In this document: in pieces, positions 39,175 to 46,301 of the stretch | How the letters are laid out: each line of letters starts with the position of its first letter | Position numbering within the stretch: the first letter of the stretch is position 1 | Source: Rhodococcus sp. AW25M09 | GTDB taxonomy: Bacteria; Actinomycetota; Actinomycetes; Mycobacteriales; Mycobacteriaceae | Length of the DNA: 47,253 nucleotides | Direction of reading: 5' to 3' | Assembly: GCF_000333955.1 (NCBI RefSeq) | Contig: NZ_CAPS01000045.1 | Coordinates: 1 to 47,253 of the forward strand | Program-made: the position numbers and the translations under genes | Notes under the pieces: model-generated | Told to the model about the DNA's origin: nothing | What the model saw: the letters and a program-made list of their open reading frames with translations, nothing else | The model's database searches: none

Positions 39175-40023
39175 CACCGGGCCGTGCCCAGCACCGAGGT
39201 CGTAGGACGCGGCCAGGCAGCGGGTGACCCACTCCTTGCCGAACGCCACCGCGTCGGGCATCGAATATCCGTGTGCCAGCGCCGACGCGATCGACGCGGC
39301 GAGGGTGTCGCCGCCGCCGTGATCGTTGCCGGTGTCGATGCGTTCACTGGTGAATTCGAGGAAAGAGTCGCCGTCGAACAGTAGGTCGGTGCTGTGCGTG
39401 GAGGTGCGTAGATGGCCGCCCTTGACCAGGGCCCACTGAGCGCCCAACCCGTGCAGTGCTTCGGCGGCGCGGTGTGCGCTCGCGTCATCGATCACGTCGA
39501 TGCCGGTGATCAACCGAACCTCGTCGAGGTTGGGCGTCACCAGTGACGCAATCGGAAACAGGGTGTGCCGGATGGCGTCGAGTGCCTCGGCGTGCAGCAG
39601 TGGATCGCCGTGCATCGACGCACACACCGGATCGACGACCAGCGGAACCGGCTGGTCGCGGCCGATGCCGACCTCGGTACACACGGCCGTGACGGCCTCG
39701 ATGATCGCGGTGGACGCCAGCATTCCGGTCTTCGCTGCGCCGACGCCGATGTCGGAGACGACCGAGCGAACCTGCGCCGCCACCACATCGGGCGGGATCT
39801 CGTGGAAGCCCGTCACACCGACGGTGTTCTGAACGGTCACTGCTGCGACGGCGACACACGCGTGGACACCCAACAGCGCCATCGTGCGGCTGTCGGCCTG
39901 GATTCCGGCACCGCCGCCGGAGTCGGTTCCGGCGATCGTCAGCGCACGGACGGGAGTCTCGCCGTTGGGCGTGAGCGGTAGGAACTTCACGAGAGTCGAC
40001 AGTACCGGCGGCGGCGAGAGCAT
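39136..40023 (-). CDS. thiD: HMP / HMP-phosphate kinase ThiD
   Basis: A 295-aa ribokinase-fold enzyme that phosphorylates hydroxymethylpyrimidine twice to HMP-PP, the partner of ThiE. Motifs: ALTIAGTDSGGGAGIQAD, VTVQNTVGVTGFHE, KTGMLAS, VVDPVCAS, TPNLDEVRLITG, WALVKGGHL and NDHGGGDTLAASIA (ATP/anion hole). The ATG at 40023 is used; it gives about 25 extra residues before the conserved part. It stands apart from the other thi genes, as in M. tuberculosis. Its last 13 codons overlap the cyclase gene on the other strand. Confidence 0.93.
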   Translation of the reverse strand: MLSPPPVLSTLVKFLPLTPNGETPVRALTIAGTDSGGGAGIQADSRTMALLGVHACVAVAAVTVQNTVGVTGFHEIPPDVVAAQVRSVVSDIGVGAAKTGMLASTAIIEAVTAVCTEVGIGRDQPVPLVVDPVCASMHGDPLLHAEALDAIRHTLFPIASLVTPNLDEVRLITGIDVIDDASAHRAAEALHGLGAQWALVKGGHLRTSTHSTDLLFDGDSFLEFTSERIDTGNDHGGGDTLAASIASALAHGYSMPDAVAFGKEWVTRCLAASYDLGAGHGPVSPLWRLHEPEDA

Positions 40024-40281
40024 AGCCTCGGCGGCCGAATCCGAACCTGTGAATATTCGGTGAGAATACGGCCGGTCTTCGAATGTTGTTGTATCACAAC
40101 GTCGAACAGGGGCACTTATGATCGATACCAGCATTCGGCTCGTGACCGGGCGGCAAACCTACGCATCCGAAGGTTTGTTGGTAGAAAAGGTGACAGAGCC
40201 ACCGCGCGCATGTTTAATAGTGGTGCACGTCACATCTGATTCACTCGTTCACCACTCCACACACAGCGAAGGAGGCGTCCC

Positions 40282-40608
40282 ATGCTTGCGAGTTCTCCTA
40301 GCGCTGATGTCTCGATCAACAAAGACCAGAATCGGTTCGAGCTTCGATTGAACGGCGATCTCGTCGGGATCGTCGGATTCTTCGAGGTGGAGGGAAACGG
40401 TACGCGCGCCACGCGAACGCACGTCGTCTCTTTCATGCATACCGTCATCACCGAGGATTTCGGTCATCAGGGTCTGGCCGGCATTCTGGTGCGTCGCGCG
40501 TTGGACAGTGCCCGTGCGTACGGTTGGAAAGTCAGGCCTGTCTGCACCTACGTGCAGCGATTCGCCGCCGCAAATCCGGAGTACAAAGACATGCTGGTCG
40601 CTCTCTGA
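40282..40608 (+). CDS. NATD1-like (COG2388) N-acetyltransferase A
   Basis: A 108-aa minimal GNAT fold of the YjdJ/NATD1 group. It shows FELRLNGDLVGIVGFF, the acetyl-CoA region FMHTVITEDFGHQGLAGILV and the conserved RPVCTYVQRF with the Cys found in this group. It is followed by NPEYKDML in place of HPEY. The ATG follows GAAGGAGG, an excellent ribosome site. The TTTAAT at about 40213 may be its -10. It shares about one third of its residues with the next gene. The substrate of the family is unknown. Confidence 0.86.
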   Translation: MLASSPSADVSINKDQNRFELRLNGDLVGIVGFFEVEGNGTRATRTHVVSFMHTVITEDFGHQGLAGILVRRALDSARAYGWKVRPVCTYVQRFAAANPEYKDMLVAL

Positions 40609-40640
40609 CGCTGTTCTTCCGACGCTCGCCGGTCACGATA

Positions 40641-40685
40641 GGGCTGGTTACATTAGGGCTGGTTACATTAGGGCTGGTTACATTA
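40641..40685 (+). repeat. Three perfect 15-bp tandem repeats
   Basis: GGGCTGGTTACATTA occurs three times without change at 40641-40655, 40656-40670 and 40671-40685, followed by GGG. It lies in the space between the two GNAT paralogues. Each unit contains a TACATT, a fair -10-like hexamer. Confidence 0.97.
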
Positions 40686-40746
40686 GGGACTCGACTCGGC
40701 GACGATCGATGCACTCTTCTCACGTCACACGAGTAACACTGGTCTC

Positions 40747-41106
40747 ATGGGTGACATGAGTCACATCATTTCACGACGTGTCGCCGCGGTCGCCCCGGTC
40801 GAGCGACCTGTCGTCCGCATCGAGGACGACGTCGATCACAGTAGGTTCGATCTCTTCGTCGACGACGAACTCGTCGGCATTCTCGGCTACCGCTTCGGCG
40901 ACGGATGCGTCGGCGACGGCTCCGTCGTCGCGCTCATGCATACCGTGGTCAAAGCGGAGTACGGCGACCGCGGTTGGGCCGGTGTGCTGGTGCGGGCTTC
41001 ACTCAACACTGCGCGCGATCGCCGGTGGCGGATCGTTCCCATCTGCACGTACGTGCGGCGATATCTCGCGGAACACGAGGAATTCTTGGACTTGGTCGTC
41101 GAATAG
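40747..41106 (+). CDS. NATD1-like (COG2388) N-acetyltransferase B
   Basis: A 119-aa paralogue of the preceding protein. It shows FDLFVDDELVGILGYRF, ALMHTVVKAEYGDRGWAGVLV and IVPICTYVRRY at the same positions, including the Cys. The two are probably an old tandem duplication, given their divergence. The ATG at 40747 or 40756 lacks a ribosome site, unlike the first gene, which suggests different expression, perhaps leaderless. The triplicated repeat lies upstream. Confidence 0.84.
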   Translation: MGDMSHIISRRVAAVAPVERPVVRIEDDVDHSRFDLFVDDELVGILGYRFGDGCVGDGSVVALMHTVVKAEYGDRGWAGVLVRASLNTARDRRWRIVPICTYVRRYLAEHEEFLDLVVE

Positions 41107-41119
41107 AGAGCACTGCTCT
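41107..41119. promoter_or_regulatory. Palindromic operator-like site 1
   Basis: AGAGCACTGCTCT is a perfect 6-1-6 palindrome starting one base after the GNAT B stop. It abuts the -35-like TTGCCG of the next gene. It shares the form AGAGCRCYGCTCT with a second site 52 bp away. Confidence 0.65.
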
Positions 41120-41147
41120 TGCCGTAGACGGCATTGAGGTGAATACT
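41119..41147 (+). promoter_or_regulatory. Candidate promoter of the membrane gene
   Basis: TTGCCG (41119-41124) and AATACT (41142-41147) are separated by exactly 17 bp. The expected transcript start near 41154 would lie between the two palindromes. Confidence 0.5.
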
Positions 41148-41157
41148 GCTTCCTGAA

Positions 41158-41172
41158 GAGAGCGCCGCTCTC
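41158..41172. promoter_or_regulatory. Palindromic operator-like site 2
   Basis: GAGAGCGCCGCTCTC is a perfect 7-1-7 palindrome just after the expected transcript start. It shares AGAGCRCYGCTCT with site 1. A repressor bound here would block RNA polymerase; as RNA it could also form a hairpin. Confidence 0.65.
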
Positions 41173-41190
41173 GAAAGGGTGGGTATTCCC

Positions 41191-41808
41191 ATGAGACCAG
41201 CTGTGTACCTCTTCATCGCCGTCATGTTCGCCGCCTATCCCGCACTCCGGCCGTACTCCGACGAGGTGGGTACCCCGGGAGCGCAGGCGTTCGCATCCTC
41301 GCAGTGGGTGCTTGCGCACACCTTCGCGATGCTCGGCTTCATCGCACTCGGTCTGGCGGTGTTGTACACCGGTAGACGGTCCGATCTCGCCGTCGTCACC
41401 ACGTGGGTCGGCGTCGGCCTGGTTCTGACGTACTACGGCGCGGAAACGTTCGCCCTGCATGCTCTGGGTGTCGAGGCCGTAGCGAACTCGAATCCCGCCC
41501 TGATCGAACTGGCGGATCCGATCCGCTATTCGCTGGTGCAATCGGTCATGTTCGGTCTCGGGCTGGTGCTGATCGCCGTCGGGCTGGTGGCATTCGCGCT
41601 GCGGAACCGCTATGCGATGGTGCTGGCGGCCGGGTTCGTGCTGTTTCTGCCGCAGTTCTACACCCCGCCGGCCGTACGAATCGCTCACGGCGTGCTGATC
41701 GCCGTCGGAGCGATCATCGCCGCCCGAGCCGTCGCGAAGCGGTCCGCCGAGACAGTGGGTAGGTCTGCCGAGAGTGCTCAGCCGATCTCGACGATCACCG
41801 GAGCGTGA
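41191..41808 (+). CDS. Multi-pass membrane protein of unknown function
   Basis: A 205-aa integral membrane protein with about six helices: VYLFIAVMFAAYPAL at the N-terminus, then HTFAMLGFIALGLAVLY, VVTTWVGVGLVLTYYG, VMFGLGLVLIAVGLVAFAL, MVLAAGFVLFLP and VLIAVGAIIAARAVA. No enzyme motif is seen, and no family is recognised. The ATG at 41191 is used; a GTG at 41179 is possible. A promoter flanked by a palindrome pair lies upstream. Its last 31 bp overlap the convergent xthA. Confidence 0.8.
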   Translation: MRPAVYLFIAVMFAAYPALRPYSDEVGTPGAQAFASSQWVLAHTFAMLGFIALGLAVLYTGRRSDLAVVTTWVGVGLVLTYYGAETFALHALGVEAVANSNPALIELADPIRYSLVQSVMFGLGLVLIAVGLVAFALRNRYAMVLAAGFVLFLPQFYTPPAVRIAHGVLIAVGAIIAARAVAKRSAETVGRSAESAQPISTITGA

Positions 41809-42578
41809 TCGCTGGCTCCCTTGCCCTTGCGTTCCTCGCGGTCGATCGACGCGCCGGTCACGCGGGCCGACAGGGCAGGGGAGGTCAGAGCCATGTCGAT
41901 GCGCAGACCCTGCTTCTTCGGAAACCGCAATTGCGTGTAATCCCAGTAGGTGTACGTCCGGGGTTCGGGGGTGAACTGCCGCGTCACCTCGGTGAACCCG
42001 GCGTCGGCGAACGCGCTGAAGGCGTCGCGCTCGGCCTGGGAGGTGTGGGTCTTGCCCTCGAACAGTGCGGGATCCCAGACGTCGTCGTCGGTGGGCGCGA
42101 TGTTCCAGTCGCCTACCAGCGCGATCTGTGCCTGCGGATCCGCCGTCACCCACGCCTGCGCGTCGGCCTTCAGTGCGGCCAGCCATTGGAGTTTGTAGGT
42201 GTAATGCGGATCGGCCAGCTCGCGACCGTTCGGCACGTACAGGCTCCAGACACGGACGCCGTCACACGTGGCACCGATGGCGCGCGCTTCCTGCGCGGGA
42301 TCGATCTCGGGGTCCTTGCTGAATCCGGGCTGATCCTCGAACCCGACCTGCACGTCGTCCAGACCGACCCGGGACGCGATCGCGACGCCGTTCCATTGAC
42401 TCAATCCGGTATGGGCTATCTCGTACCCGATGTCGGTGAACCGCTGATACGGAAACTGTGCGTCCTTGCACTTGGTTTCCTGCATCGCCAAAACATCGAC
42501 GTCGGATCGCTCCAGCCAATCGACGATTCGATCCTGACGAGAGCGGACGGAGTTCACGTTCCAAGTAGCCAAGCGCAC
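41778..42578 (-). CDS. xthA: Exodeoxyribonuclease III
   Basis: A 266-aa Mg-dependent AP endonuclease/3'-exonuclease for base-excision repair. Catalytic motifs: ATWNVNSVRSR, LAMQETKCKD (metal Glu), LYVPNGRE, LVGDWNIAP (Asp/Asn), LRIDMALTS and GKGASDHAPVIVE (final Asp-His). Length is standard. The GTG start at 42578 begins directly with the RLATWNVN strand. The M. tuberculosis counterpart is Rv0427c, with the same next genes. Confidence 0.94.
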   Translation of the reverse strand: MRLATWNVNSVRSRQDRIVDWLERSDVDVLAMQETKCKDAQFPYQRFTDIGYEIAHTGLSQWNGVAIASRVGLDDVQVGFEDQPGFSKDPEIDPAQEARAIGATCDGVRVWSLYVPNGRELADPHYTYKLQWLAALKADAQAWVTADPQAQIALVGDWNIAPTDDDVWDPALFEGKTHTSQAERDAFSAFADAGFTEVTRQFTPEPRTYTYWDYTQLRFPKKQGLRIDMALTSPALSARVTGASIDREERKGKGASDHAPVIVEIG

Positions 42579-42638
42579 GGGGAGGAACCTTATAGAACGC
42601 CTCCGACACGCTCGCGACCGATCGCATCGAGCACGTCG

Positions 42639-43568
42639 TCACGAGGCCGGACGTGCGTAGCGATATCGGTGATGCTCGGCGAAGCCCAGATCTCGGTACA
42701 GACCGGCGGCGTCGGTGTTGTCGACGGCCACCTGCAGATATGCATGGGTTGCGCCGTTCTCTCGTCCCCATCGCACCAACTCGCCGCACATCAACGTGCC
42801 CAGGCCGTTGCGGCGATGCTCCGGGGCGACCCAGAGCGAGGTCAACCCCACCCAGCATCGACCGTCCGGGGCGGTGGTGACCGCCGCACGCCCCACTGCG
42901 AGGGAGCCGGTACCGAGCGTGCCGAATCCGAGCGTGCCGTCATGGACCGCGGAGACCACCTCCGCTGCCCCCGTCGGTGCCTGGCGGCCCTGGTAATGCA
43001 GGGAGCTCAACCAGTCAGGCGTCGGATGCGCTGTCACGGCGATGGCCGAATCGCCCTCGCGCAGCACGAGGTTCGAGATATCGGCAGCCATGACCGACGT
43101 CTCGTTGTACGACGACCAGCCGGCCGGGACGGTGCCGAGGCGATCGGGAAGTGAGAGCGTCGGCGGTACTCCTCGTGCGGCGTACCAGCCGGTGATGTTC
43201 GACAGCGTGTCGGCCGTCGTCGATGCTCCGGGTTCGAGCGGTACCGCCGAATTGGCGCGACCGGTGAAACCGTGCCCGAAGCGCAGCTGCCAACCGTCGA
43301 CCCATTCGCGCTCGACGCCCGGCCATCCGTCTGCTGCGGCCGCCTCGAGCGACCGAATCTCCGACGTCCGAATCGGCCTGGGGCCCAACGGTTTCAAGGC
43401 CACGACGCGGTCCACGGCTACCTGGACGAGCGCACCGTCCCGGCCGCGGACCGAGACTGCGACGGCGTCGATGGACACCAGTTCGCCGATGACGTCCGTC
43501 ATCGGATGGGTGTGCCCGGGTGGCAAGCGGTAGCGGAGCATCACCCGCGACCCCACCGCAACGCTCAT
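42639..43568 (-). CDS. GNAT family N-acetyltransferase
   Basis: A 309-aa acetyltransferase. The N-terminal 70 residues form a small barrel-like part (GSRVMLRYRLPPG, VSVRGRDGALVQV) seen in the Rv0428c family. The middle and C-terminal parts carry two GNAT halves, the second with LWVAPEHRRNGLGTLMC and YLQVAVDNTDAAGLYRDLGF. Substrate unknown. It lies between xthA and def as in M. tuberculosis, and starts 22 bases after the def stop. Confidence 0.88.
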   Translation of the reverse strand: MSVAVGSRVMLRYRLPPGHTHPMTDVIGELVSIDAVAVSVRGRDGALVQVAVDRVVALKPLGPRPIRTSEIRSLEAAAADGWPGVEREWVDGWQLRFGHGFTGRANSAVPLEPGASTTADTLSNITGWYAARGVPPTLSLPDRLGTVPAGWSSYNETSVMAADISNLVLREGDSAIAVTAHPTPDWLSSLHYQGRQAPTGAAEVVSAVHDGTLGFGTLGTGSLAVGRAAVTTAPDGRCWVGLTSLWVAPEHRRNGLGTLMCGELVRWGRENGATHAYLQVAVDNTDAAGLYRDLGFAEHHRYRYARPAS

Positions 43569-43590
43569 GATTCCCCGGTCATCGGGTGAG

Positions 43591-44193
43591 TCAGTCTTCG
43601 TCTTCGTCGTCGTGCCCGAACGGATCGTTCACCGTGCCCGGCGTCCAGCTCAGTCCCGGCACACCCCAACCGGCTCGTTTGATGGCCTTCTTCGCGGCCC
43701 GCGCGTGTCGGCCGATGAGCACATCGGTGTACAGGAAACCGTCGAGATGACCCACCTCGTGCTGGAGCATCCGAGCGAAGAAGTCTCGCCCCTCTATGTC
43801 GACCGGATCGCCGTTGGCGTCCGTGCCGGTCACCCGGGCCCAGTCCGCGCGGCCGGTGGGGTGCTGCTCGCCGGGAACCGACAGGCAGCCCTCGTCGTCG
43901 TCTTCGGGGTCGGGCATCGTCTCCGGAATTTCGGACGTCTCGAGCACCGGGTTGACGACCTCGCCGCGGCGGCGGATCATCTTGCCGTCCTCGCCCTGAT
44001 CAGGGCAGTCGTAGACGAACAGGCGCTTGCCGACGCCTACCTGGTTGGCTGCGAGACCGACACCGTTGGCGAGTGCCAAGGTCTCGTACATGTCGGCGAT
44101 CAGCTCGGCCAGCTCGGCGGGTGACTCGGTGACGGGAGCGGTAGCGGTATGCAGCACCGGATCGCCGACGATCCGGATGGGAAGAATTGCCAT
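43591..44193 (-). CDS. def: Peptide deformylase
   Basis: A 200-aa metalloenzyme that removes the formyl group from nascent proteins. The three motifs are [18 protein letters not shown] (metal Cys) and [10 protein letters not shown] (HExxH). The C-terminal tail ends in an acidic stretch (FGHDDEDED). The ATG at 44193 gives [15 protein letters not shown], the normal start; an upstream start at 44220 would add nine unsupported residues. It works before methionine aminopeptidase, which lies 32 kb away. Confidence 0.94.
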   Translation of the reverse strand: MAILPIRIVGDPVLHTATAPVTESPAELAELIADMYETLALANGVGLAANQVGVGKRLFVYDCPDQGEDGKMIRRRGEVVNPVLETSEIPETMPDPEDDDEGCLSVPGEQHPTGRADWARVTGTDANGDPVDIEGRDFFARMLQHEVGHLDGFLYTDVLIGRHARAAKKAIKRAGWGVPGLSWTPGTVNDPFGHDDEDED

Positions 44194-44539
44194 GGTCGAC
44201 AAGGATAGTGGGTGGCTCACGTGCCCTGGCCGACGGCAACCGCACCTGGTTGTTCGGTATCGGCGTCGGCGTGCGGGATTCCGCCGATGGGTAGCGACAG
44301 TGAACCACCGGGTGCGGATCGACCTCGTGAGTCGTGCGGCCTACCTTCACCGAACACGCCACGCGCCGCTACCTCGCGGGAGCCGTTCCCCGGGCGTCGA
44401 GCGTGGTTGAATGATCGTCGAAGAACATGTGTGTAATTCGGTCGGTGCCCGTACGGGTGTCGGCAGCACTGGGGGAAGTAGATTTCCCCGTGGCCGGTTT
44501 TCGGGCAGGCCTCGGGGAGTCGAGAAGTCGAGGAGTGGG
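44194..44539. other. Intergenic region between def and the DUF3263 gene
   Basis: No gene is seen in these 346 bases. A possible promoter, TTGAAT at 44407-44412 and TGTAAT at 44432-44437 with a long 19-bp spacer, points to the DUF3263 gene. If used, it gives a leader of about 95 nt. In that leader, GGGGAA at 44472-44477 can pair with TTCCCC at 44484-44489 in a tight hairpin. Confidence 0.4.
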
Positions 44540-44878
44540 ATGGACGGCGCAGCAGCGCGTGACTCGAACCAGTCTCAGCAACCGGGAAGTTCGGACGGCA
44601 CTCAGGATCCGAATGAGGTCGGTGCGGACGGCCTGAGTCGACGAGAGCACGACATCCTGTCCTTCGAGCGACAGTGGTGGAAGTACGCCGGGGCGAAGGA
44701 AGAGGCCATCAAGGAACTCTTCTCCATGTCGGCGACCCGCTACTACCAGATCCTCAATGCCTTGGTCGATCGTCCGGAAGCCCTCGCCGCGGACCCGATG
44801 CTGGTCAAGCGACTGCGTCGACTGCGTGCGAGTCGGCAGAAGGCCCGCGCGGCACGTCGTCTGGGTTTCGACGTCTGA
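44540..44878 (+). CDS. DUF3263 domain protein
   Basis: A 112-aa soluble protein. After a polar N-terminus the DUF3263 domain runs from about 35 to 95: LSRREHDILSFERQWWKYAG, then EAIKELFSMSATRYYQILN. The domain is a helix-turn-helix-like helical bundle found in actinobacteria and may bind DNA. The M. tuberculosis counterpart is Rv0430, next to virR. The ATG at 44540 has GAGGAG upstream; the open frame extends further but without support. Confidence 0.9.
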   Translation: MDGAAARDSNQSQQPGSSDGTQDPNEVGADGLSRREHDILSFERQWWKYAGAKEEAIKELFSMSATRYYQILNALVDRPEALAADPMLVKRLRRLRASRQKARAARRLGFDV

Positions 44879-44936
44879 GCAGGGCCTGTGATTGCGTGTT
44901 CCGAGCCGTCGTCGACGGTCGGCTAGGGTCGAGTAC

Positions 44937-45470
44937 GTGAGCAGCCCCAACCCGGAACAGACCGGGCCACCACTCCGTGCTCTGGCCATGGTCCTGATAT
45001 CGCTCGCGATCCTGTTCGCAGCGATCGGCGCACTCTCGCTCACCGGTTCCGATTCCGATGCGGCCGCCGAGCCGTCCGTCGCGGAGACCACGAGCGCGCC
45101 CGCGGCAGTCGCACCGACAGCGCAGGCTCCTGCAGCTCAGGTTCCGGCAGGCGACGCGCCTGCCAGCTCCGCAGCGCCGAGCCCCACCTCGGGAACACCC
45201 GCCGACATCGAAGTGCGGGTCCTCAACAACTCGAACATCTCCGGTCTTGCGGCCGGTACCGCCGATACGTTGACCGCCGAGGGATGGACGGTGGTCGAGA
45301 CCGGAAACTTCAACGAGGCCCAGTTCGCGCAGACCGCGGTGTACTACGGCACGGGTGCAGGTGAGGAACAGGCCGCGCAGACGATCGCCACCCAACTCGG
45401 CGTTCCGGCCGAGCCCAAGCCGACCTCGCTCGAACCCACGGTCGGCGTCGTGGTCATCGTGACCCAGTAA
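44937..45470 (+). CDS. virR: LytR_C domain membrane protein (VirR-like)
   Basis: A 177-aa protein with one N-terminal helix (LRALAMVLISLAILFAAIGA), an Ala/Pro/Thr-rich linker and a LytR C-terminal domain (IEVRVLNNSNISGLAAGTA, then VYYGTGAGEEQAA). The M. tuberculosis counterpart Rv0431 (VirR) restrains vesicle release and affects envelope integrity. A similar envelope role here is likely but unproven. The GTG at 44937 is used. It follows DUF3263 by 58 bases and precedes sodC. Confidence 0.87.
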   Translation: MSSPNPEQTGPPLRALAMVLISLAILFAAIGALSLTGSDSDAAAEPSVAETTSAPAAVAPTAQAPAAQVPAGDAPASSAAPSPTSGTPADIEVRVLNNSNISGLAAGTADTLTAEGWTVVETGNFNEAQFAQTAVYYGTGAGEEQAAQTIATQLGVPAEPKPTSLEPTVGVVVIVTQ

Positions 45471-45589
45471 TTTCTTACCGTTGACCCACTGATTTCCGAA
45501 CCTCGAGATCGTGCCCGGTTCGGTCGAATCGGGCGGCACGTTATCATTTTCGAGCCCGGCGAAACTGCCTGAAAGAGGAGCGATTTCCG

Positions 45590-46300
45590 ATGGACATGTT
45601 CAAGCGACGCACTGCTGCGACCCGATCGTTGCGTTATGTGGTGCCGGTCCTCGCGATCGCAGCGCTCGGTCTCTCTGCCTGCAGCAACGGCGAGGTTCGG
45701 TCCGACGCACCCGGTACCGTCCCTCCGGTCTGGACGGGCGAATCCGATCCTGCGGCCGCAGCCGGCGCGGGTGACGGGCGGGCCGAGTCGGGGTCCGCCG
45801 ACTCCATCGAAGGCACGCTGCGCAATGCGTCCGGTGCCGAGGTCGGTACGGTGACGTTCGCGTCCGAGGGCGACAAGCTCACGGTCACCGCCGAGGTCGA
45901 GGATTTGGCCCCCGGCTTTCACGGATTTCACGTCCACACCGTCGCCGCGTGCGAGCCCAACTCGGTAGCACCTACCGGCGGCGAACCGGGTGCGTTCCTG
46001 TCCGCGGGCGGCCATCTGCAGGTCGACGGCCGCACCGAGCACCCCTCCAGCGGTGATCTGACGTCCATCCAGGTCGGCGAGGACGGCACCGGCCGGCTCG
46101 TCACCACCACCGACGCGATCACGCTCGACGATCTGCGCGCGGATGGTGCCGGAACCTCGGTGATCGTGCACGAAGGTGCCGACAACTTCGCCAACATCCC
46201 GCCGCGGTACACGCTGGCCGACGGTGCCTCGGTGCCGGACATGACGACCCTGATGACCGGCGATGCCGGTGCACGGGCAGCGTGCGCGGTTCTCCAGTAG
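45590..46300 (+). CDS. sodC: Cu-type superoxide dismutase lipoprotein SodC
   Basis: A 236-aa surface lipoprotein that removes superoxide. The lipobox is LSAC (Cys near residue 31), followed by an Ala/Gly/Ser-rich linker and the SOD domain. Copper ligands are the two His in FHVHTV, the His in GGHLQVDG and the His in VIVHEGADN. One canonical zinc-loop His is absent, as in M. tuberculosis SodC, which works without zinc. The disulfide Cys are in AACEPN and AACAVLQ. The ATG has AGAGGAG upstream. It is followed after one base by ybdK. Confidence 0.92.
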   Translation: MDMFKRRTAATRSLRYVVPVLAIAALGLSACSNGEVRSDAPGTVPPVWTGESDPAAAAGAGDGRAESGSADSIEGTLRNASGAEVGTVTFASEGDKLTVTAEVEDLAPGFHGFHVHTVAACEPNSVAPTGGEPGAFLSAGGHLQVDGRTEHPSSGDLTSIQVGEDGTGRLVTTTDAITLDDLRADGAGTSVIVHEGADNFANIPPRYTLADGASVPDMTTLMTGDAGARAACAVLQ

Positions 46301-46301
46301 T

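Noticed and set aside
40073..40105. TTGTATCACAA-type dyad between thiD and the first GNAT gene as operator
   Set aside because: The arms are only four bases long and nothing else supports it.
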